Shown here: in pieces, positions 58,176 through 64,000 of the stretch | Layout: every line of letters begins with the position of its first letter | Numbering within the stretch: the first letter of the stretch is position 1 | Assembly (NCBI GenBank): GCA_947579605.1 | Contig: OX388314.1 | Coordinates: forward strand, 17,977,982 to 18,041,981 | Origin: Athripsodes cinereus | Taxonomy: Eukaryota > Arthropoda > Insecta > Trichoptera > Leptoceridae | Reading direction: 5' to 3' | DNA length: 64,000 nucleotides | The notes under the pieces: model-generated | Databases searched by the model: none | Told to the model about the DNA's origin: nothing | Seen by the model: the letters and a program-made list of their open reading frames with translations, nothing else | Made by a program: the position numbers and the translations under genes

Positions 58176-59789
58176 TCACTGTGATGTGTCAAGCCTCAAA
58201 CAAAGATAAAGTACCTATAGAGTATATAAAAAATAACGTAGCTTGTGGTTTGTAAAAATAGCTTCTCCAATTGAATATAAAATAGAATTGAATTCACCTA
58301 AAATTTATCGTGTCACAATGTTAGAAGTATTCATCAAAGTAAAGACATAATACAGTATAGGTGATAAACACTAAAATTTTACGATTCCAAATGTTTTGAA
58401 CTATTGATGTTATCTAACGGTGACACTTGGAAAGCACCTTGACATGATTGTAAAACTAAAACATGTCATCTGTTTTAATGTCATCAAAAATGTGATATTG
58501 ATGAAAGTGCATATCAGAAAATGTTGTTAATCATTAAATGTATCTTTTCTCGACATACCATTCATGTGTGCCAATTTTTTTCTCCATTACGAGAACATTT
58601 TTGTATAGCAGTGACATAGTTGGCGCTTGTGTGGCATGCGAGGGAAAGTACATAGCTACATATTATAATACTCGTAGTTCTGGCTAGTGTATCATTATGG
58701 AAAGGGAAGAATATCAGCGATAGTTCTCTCTTGGCATTGCCAATAGTAACCAATGCCAAAATTTCCTCCACCCTCCGAGAACGAAGGCGAACTGATTTCA
58801 GATAGTGAGAATGGAAACAGTAGGTAGTTTTTACTGCTGCATCATAACACAAGAACACACCTAATTTGCTAAATCACATCAAGAAATTATTCTAAGATTC
58901 TCAAATGTTATTCATCTCATTAGCCATTTACGAATATACTTTAGTCTCACTTGCATTGCTTGTGGGATAGGTGAAATGTGAACGTTAGATAGGTAGGTAT
59001 GTATTTCATAAAGAAGAGTCAACTGGCATGAAAGTTTTTAAGCACTCTGTAGTCTGATATTAGTATTTCGAACTTTTTGTCTGAATATCCTGAATTTGCA
59101 CCTCTGCTGACCTACTCTTCTTCTGTTTTCGCGACAGAAATAAGTTCAAAGTTTACTGTTGGTGCGATTTGGAATGTTTATCGAATAAATCTATGCATTT
59201 TAATACATTTTCAGTGCTAAGAACTGTTATAATACAGAAGATCAGATGAATCCATACACCTACATACATAACAATACTTAACTATTTAGGAATCATAATT
59301 ACGGCACAAAGTTTGAGTATCTTATCTAGATTGTTACATCAGGCCGCACCAGCTTCGGAAGTAGAAAACATCCCACGAGCCAAAATGTTACTTTAATCGA
59401 GATTCTCGATTTTACTTCATTTTATCAAATGCACACCAATAATGTACCTAAACATCAAATAGATTTTATCATTATTGAACAATTACACCAAATGCTAAAT
59501 ACACTTCTATTTCACATTTCAAATATTCAAATGATTCTAAATTACAATTTTTAATTTACTATACCAACGTGATAGAAATTACAATTTTTCAAAGAACGGA
59601 ATTCAAATATGTATCAGCTTTTATTATCAGTGACAGATTATAGATTTCTAGTCAAAAAGTACCTACCCATACCTACCGCAATTGATGATTGAACTAGGAG
59701 TAATAGGTGTCCAATTCATTTCAATAAGTTTTCGAGTGTTTTGTTAAAGACGGATATTCGTAAAAAATCACGAAATACATTTAAAATCT

Positions 59790-59902
59790 TTAATTCAGCG
59801 ATGAGGTTTGCCACCATTATGTACCTGTGTGTTAATTTTTACTGGCACAGAGAGAATGAGTGCAGCTATTTTCTAAGTCTCTTTTTTGTGGGAGATAGAT
59901 AA
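59790..59902 (-). repeat. Dispersed ~130-bp repeat copy (diverged)
   Basis: On the minus strand it has CTATCTCCCACAAAAAAGAG, a GTGCCAGTAAAAATTAACAC segment, and TGGCAAACCTCATCGCTGAA at its end. Confidence 0.55.
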
Positions 59903-60383
59903 ACTAGGAGCAAATCGTCCCAAATATCATTTCGACTTTAATAAGAATAAAGCTCATTTTAGTTCACATAAAAATATTACTGTTGAATAAATGTTTTCAT
60001 ACAAATCAAAACAAAAAATTTATGAAAAACCAAAAAGTTCTTTAGTAATATAATACGAAACATGTTACATGTCTCCACTAAACCGGACGAATATTGTAGT
60101 ATTATTTTTTTATAGCTTCATCCATCTACACTACGATATAAACAAACACAAGCAAATATTTAGGGTAAATGTCCTAAATTCTCAAATCTTGGCAGCTGAT
60201 TTTACGAATATTTTGATTATGCATGCGTATGTTCATTTATTTACATTAGTTATAACATATTCAAGTAAAATAGTAATATTTATGCTGCTTTTATGAGAAG
60301 GAATAAAAAGGTCAAAGAACCAAAAAAATTATATCTAATAAAAGTAATGAAATGAGCAGAAATAATATTGTGTATACCATAAC

Positions 60384-60632
60384 TTGTCTGAAAGAAAAGG
60401 TGTGAGGAAGCGCGGACGTCCGAGAACCACGTGGCTTGATCACGTGGATCAAATTCTCAAGGACGGCCGCGTGTTGAGTAAGAGGAATCGACGTGCGTGT
60501 ATGAGAAACTGTATGAATGTGGAGGAAGCGAAGGAAGTGTGTAAAGATAGATCTGTGTGGCGTTCCGTTCTCTCTGCCTACCCCACTTGGGATACGGCGT
60601 GAGGGTATAGTATAGTATAGTATAGTATGTAT
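60384..60632 (+). pseudogene. LINE pol C-terminus with GTATA-repeat tail
   Basis: The open frame encodes KRGRPRTTWLDHVDQIL, then NRRACMRNCMNVEEAKEVC and WRSVLSAYPTWDTA before the stop at 60600-60602. This is the terminal domain of an RTE-like retrotransposon. It is followed immediately by about five GTATA pentamers, the kind of simple tail RTE elements use instead of poly(A). The copy is 5'-truncated and otherwise undamaged. Confidence 0.8.
60604..60632. repeat. (GTATA)n tail
   Basis: Five or so GTATA pentamers directly follow the stop of the LINE fragment and are best read as its 3' tail. Confidence 0.85.
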
Positions 60633-60639
60633 ACCATAA

Positions 60640-62017
60640 CCAAAATGTTATTATTTTCATAGGTTTTAATACTATAGACTTTCTGAATTTTTATGATTGT
60701 GTTGAATCTCGGAGAAACCACTACATAATTTAATAATACCAGCCCACTAGTACTTACCTATGTATATCCCTTATTGATATAACAATATTTTATTAATTTC
60801 CGAACTAATATACCAAAAACAATATCTCTACATGCCTGGTCACAATAAAGGTGTTCATTGTTGTCAGTTTTTCTATCCCACGTTGAATTCTTTTTACACA
60901 ACTTATTCGCTGTGAAGAATGTTACCGAATTGATAAATATTTAACCACCATAAACAGGACACCATTGGTCTCAAAGGACGAAAATGCAATAGCTTCCATA
61001 CATATTGTATACATACGTTAGAAAATGCTATATTGATATGTGGTTTTGTCTCCAAATAGCGTTCGTATAAGAAATTTGTCCGAAGATACAAAAAATGTAT
61101 GAGCATTTCTTATTCTACGTTCATCCTTTTTGGTCAGTTATATTGGTGGGGAAATAATATTATATTATATTTCAATATCATGGTTAACTTACTAGTGAAC
61201 TAATACTCCCAAATCAAATTTGTTACAACTAATTATTCACGTAGTTTTATCATGCCAGTCAATCTTGTTCACGTGGGTACAAAACTTGAAGGATTCGTGA
61301 AACATGAAAAAATATATCTACCTTATTGTTTCAAAAAAATACATGTCTATGATTAATACTTTCTGTGATTTTTACGAAAATAAATTACTCAATAAATAGG
61401 TAAATTCAAATTAAAAAAAATGCAATGACACCACTTAAGTGCACTTCCTCCTATCTACAAAGTGTACTGCATGAATGAATACTAATGATTTACTTACATG
61501 TATTCAGAAGTTTTCATTAATCGTAGGTAAATAATAAACATTTTGTTGTGCAATAAATACTCCTGCCATTTATCTACATTACATGATACACTTTGACTTT
61601 ATTTTTAATTCAGATTCATAATGGGGGTTTCCTTGTTTATTTTTTCACAATATTAATTCTGTGTTTATAAGTTTCCTCTTTATTTTCCATGTCAATCAGA
61701 GCCATCTTACGATAAACCACGTAAGACAAAATATTGAAATTCCCGCTAATATAATCATAACGGAAGTACATTGTCTATGGCTCGGTTTAATTTTAAATGT
61801 TTCATCGAAATAAATTTGGCCAACATCCAGCATTTATAATTGTTTAAAATAGGATTTCGTTTGGACGTTATTGTGTTAAAAGACAATCTAATAATATAAT
61901 TGTAAATACTCCAAGCTGTTCAATATCATATAAAAAGAAAAAAAATCTTAAGAATCTATGTCAAATCATAAAATTCGAGCTGGCAGCACTGGTTCAACAG
62001 CTGTCACTCATCTATGG
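60640..62017. other. Intergenic DNA upstream of RpS28
   Basis: AT-rich DNA. No second gene or divergent promoter was recognised upstream of the RpS28 start region. Confidence 0.45.
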
Positions 62018-62033
62018 CTCTTTTCGTTTCCGG
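62018..62033 (+). promoter_or_regulatory. TCT/TOP-like transcription start region of RpS28
   Basis: The pyrimidine-rich stretch CTCTTTTCGTTTCC lies about 65-80 bases upstream of the RpS28 ATG. Ribosomal protein genes of insects usually start at a TCT initiator, giving mRNAs with a 5' terminal oligopyrimidine tract that couples translation to growth signalling. No TATA box is seen just upstream, as expected for this promoter class. The assignment rests on position and composition only. Confidence 0.55.
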
Positions 62034-62096
62034 CTAAGTGTGCGTTGCGTACATTATTGGCACGTGTGGTTGAAATAAATATAAAACAAACACAAA

Positions 62097-62294
62097 ATGG
62101 ATAAAACTTTTGTACGAGCTCGTGTAATTATGGTCCTTGGACGTACAGGATCCCAGGGACAATGTACCCAAGTCAAGGTAGAGTTCATTGGAGAACAAAA
62201 CCGTCAGATCATCCGCAACGTCAAAGGACCTGTCAGGGAAGGAGATATCCTCACATTGCTTGAGTCTGAGCGTGAAGCTAGGAGATTAAGATAA
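62097..62294 (+). CDS. RpS28: Ribosomal protein S28 (eS28), complete
   Basis: This 65-codon frame encodes a structural protein of the small (40S) ribosomal subunit, acting in cytosolic translation near the mRNA exit and decoding region. The block [18 protein letters not shown] and the C-terminal run [17 protein letters not shown] followed by REARRLR are hallmarks of eS28. The length equals the usual length of the family, so the gene is complete and has no intron inside the coding part. The ATG at 62097 sits in CAAAATGG, a good insect start context, and the next stop is TAA at 62292-62294. From memory, insect homologues read P-V-V-W at residues 4-7 and K at residue 12. This copy has T-F-V-R and M there, so the N-terminus is unusual. 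It could be a diverged functional copy or an old processed copy. The promoter-like upstream sequence favours a gene. Confidence 0.93.
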   Translation: MDKTFVRARVIMVLGRTGSQGQCTQVKVEFIGEQNRQIIRNVKGPVREGDILTLLESEREARRLR

Positions 62295-62778
62295 TTCTAT
62301 AGGTCAGTAAAGTGTTAATTCAGCATATATTGGGAGATCTTATTGTGATATGCTAGAACCATCAGTGAAATATTTTCGCCAATGGCGCCCATAATATGGA
62401 ACTGTCATTTCCTGGTGTCAAATCAAATTTGTCTATATTCCTTAAACGTCGTGCACTCAAACCAATTAATATTGATCAAAACTTTAATATATCTGATATA
62501 TATTTATAAAAGGTCGTGTAATATGTCTGCTATTGCGATTGTTTATAAACAATGTGTTATAACCTGTGGTAAATGTTAGGTTAGGTGTCTGTAATATGAT
62601 AGACATTGTGTAACGTAATAATGTGTAGTTTTTATGTCTAGTGATATTGAAACAATGTTTCGATCTTAAATTTAACAGTCTTGTTAGTAGTAAGTGTACA
62701 ATTAAAATATTGTTGAGTAATGGTTATGTGGAGTAATGCTAAAACATTTGGTTTGCACTAGTAAAATCTGGTGAGTCA

Positions 62779-63130
62779 CTTAAGCGGCATTCAGATTTGT
62801 TTGCTTTGAGCAATCGCTCATTATGATCATTCAAATTGAAAAGTGTGAATAGACGTTTCATCCTGAGTGATCACTTGGAATGACTGATGAAAACGATAAC
62901 CAGCTGACTTAATGTTGATGAAATGTCCTTTCACTGAAGCGACCATAATAAAAAAAATCTTATTTCCATGAATTAGTAACGCAGGTTCAAATCGTAAACA
63001 AAACGAAAATGTGATTAACAGACATGACAGTGAAAGCATAACATTAACAAATTTTAATAGACATGTTCACTTTTGACCCTTTCAACTAAGGATGGTCATC
63101 TAAAGTGAAACAATGTGAATAGCTCTTAAG
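62779..63130. mobile_element. DNA element, TA/TTAA-type, compact copy
   Basis: This 352-bp element begins TTAAGCGGCATTCAGATTTG and ends CAATGTGAATAGCTCTTAA, so the ends are imperfect inverted repeats flanked by TTAA (or TA). It aligns with the two halves of the 22661-23671 element. TTAA flanks would suggest a piggyBac-type origin, while TA flanks would suggest a mariner-type one. The second copy does not keep TTAA. It has no transposase. Confidence 0.65.
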
Positions 63131-63298
63131 CTGATGTTTTAAGTAGTGTGTTTGTTCGTATTGTCTACTTCCAGACTAAAAATATATGTTCAAAAACTTC
63201 GTCATTAATTTACCAAACGTTAGCAAAATTGATACTATTTCAGAAATGGATAAAAATTAATCTACTAATAATTAACTAAATATTATCTGCCACAATAT

Positions 63299-63830
63299 CA
63301 ACTCCAGAGGATTCAGTCCGTTTTTAATGCGGCTGCACGTTTCATTTATCAACTGAATCGCTCTTCACACATATCTGCCACCCTTCAATCTCTTCACTGG
63401 CTCAGATGTCCGGAGAGAGTTGAATTTAAAGTGTGTTTGACAGTATTTAAGGCACTTCATGCTATGGCCCCAGAATATATCATGGAACTCTGCGGTAGAC
63501 AGGCGTTAAGTCATAGACAGACAACACTGAGGTCTTGTCAAGATATTACAACTAAATTGGAGGTGACCAGTACTGTATCGAAACCAGTGTATGTGGAGCG
63601 TGCTTTTGCAATATCTGCACCTGTAGTCTGGAACAGGCTTCCACAAATGATCAGAGAAACGCAGGACATATCTCGTTTCAAGAACCAACTGAAGACTTCT
63701 CTATTCAAGAAATCTCACGGAATAATCCAGATACAACCTTAGTTAGCGAAGAGCGCCCTTGAGGTGGATTTTTTTTCACAAAACGGCGCTTTACAAATCA
63801 TCCAAATAATAATAATAAAATAATAATAAA
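63299..63830 (+). pseudogene. CR1/Jockey-like LINE 3' part
   Basis: The frame is open from QLQRIQSVFNAAARFIY at 63299 through HWLRCPERVEFKVCLTVFKA and FAISAPVVWNRLPQ to a TAG at 63740-63742. This is the C-terminal pol region. The 3' UTR contains the CGCCCTTGAG and ACGGCGCT words seen in the elements at 41.0 and 38.1 kb, and ends in an AATAAT-type repeat. The copy is 5'-truncated and lies inside the proposed RpS28 3'-UTR intron. Confidence 0.85.
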
Positions 63831-63968
63831 TCACAAATTTGTATCTCATAATTATTACTATTGATCTAGACAATTTGTTTTGAAATGTGTAGTTTTGTGT
63901 ACTATTAATTTTGTTTCTACCATTTATTTTCGTGCATAAATTTCACTATTTTTTTCCTTTTGTTCTAG

Positions 63969-64000
63969 GTTTAAAATTTCCCTGGTCGTTCCACAACATC
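63969..64000 (+). other. Possible start of RpS28 3'-UTR exon
   Basis: The sequence after the acceptor at 63968 runs off the window. It is less AT-rich than the preceding DNA, which fits an exon. It contains no coding frame that continues eS28, so it would be untranslated. Confidence 0.3.

Larger units (their letters stand above)
62303..63968 (+). other. Probable 3'-UTR intron of RpS28
   Basis: Eight bases after the RpS28 stop codon there is a good donor, AG|GTCAGT. Near the window end there is a strong acceptor, a T-rich tract ending in TTTTGTTCTAG at 63968. No convincing AATAAA cleavage signal is seen soon after the stop codon, so a further exon is likely. The 1.67-kb interval holds a DNA-transposon relic (62779-63130) and a LINE fragment (63299-63830), which is ordinary for an intron. 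The splice sites are inferred by eye. Confidence 0.45.

Noticed and set aside
58562..58858. 98-codon minus-strand protein
   Set aside because: No recognisable domain, no start context, no repeat of the peptide elsewhere. It cannot be distinguished from chance.

Overview
This window looks like a repeat-dense stretch of an AT-rich insect nuclear genome. The clues are the eukaryotic gene signals, the hAT, RTE and CR1/Jockey-type relics, a tRNA-derived SINE, and an S28 ribosomal protein close to my memory of insect homologues. The transposase family and the overall base composition resemble aphid or other hemipteran DNA. The order cannot be fixed from the sequence alone, and a lepidopteran is also possible. 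There are no operons, plasmid features, rRNA genes or CRISPR arrays. Most reading frames of 60-100 codons are chance openings in AT-rich DNA.

Two host genes are supported. The firm one is RpS28 (eS28), complete at 62097-62294 on the plus strand. It has a pyrimidine-rich TCT/TOP-like start region about 80 bp upstream and a probable intron in its 3' UTR that runs almost to the window end. The second is a candidate: a 115-codon, ATG-started frame on the minus strand (51330-51677). It encodes a small cysteine-containing protein with a predicted signal peptide, a TATA-like box upstream and an AATAAA downstream. I do not recognise its family.

Almost everything else that can be explained is mobile DNA. 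The best-preserved element is a 2.9-kb hAT-like transposon (18119-21055) with 14-bp terminal inverted repeats and a perfect 8-bp target duplication. Its transposase frame is broken by one frameshift and one stop. Non-LTR retrotransposon relics are scattered throughout as C-terminal pol fragments and 3' ends. They include an RTE family (1.5, 17.6, 48.2 kb), CR1/Jockey-like fragments (10.3, 32.3-33.5, 41.0, 47.0, 63.3 kb) and a family with a CxxC...H...C and RPD...D C-terminal domain (11.3-12.2 and 23.0-23.4 kb).

The region is strongly nested. A 235-bp insert carrying a perfect 90-bp inverted repeat sits inside the pol frame at 11.3-12.2 kb, flanked by a 13-bp direct repeat, and looks like an inverted Penelope-like terminal dimer. 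A non-LTR fragment lies inside a TA/TTAA-flanked DNA element at 22.66-23.67 kb. A LINE 3' end lies inside a hAT-like MITE at 38 kb. Short hammerhead-ribozyme-like cores (CUGANGA, stem II, GAAA) occur at 40.3 and 56.2 kb, with a weaker one at 8.0 kb. Other repeats are a roughly 130-bp dispersed family (at least 12 copies), a tRNA-derived SINE (4 copies), CACTG-ended foldback elements (16.4 and 38.4-40.1 kb), a 280-bp-arm inverted duplication (47.35-48.05 kb), and a possible P/THAP-type element (42.6-49.0 kb). No new multi-gene system is visible. The most unusual items are the nested palindrome, the ribozyme-like motifs, the orphan secreted protein and the large inverted duplication.
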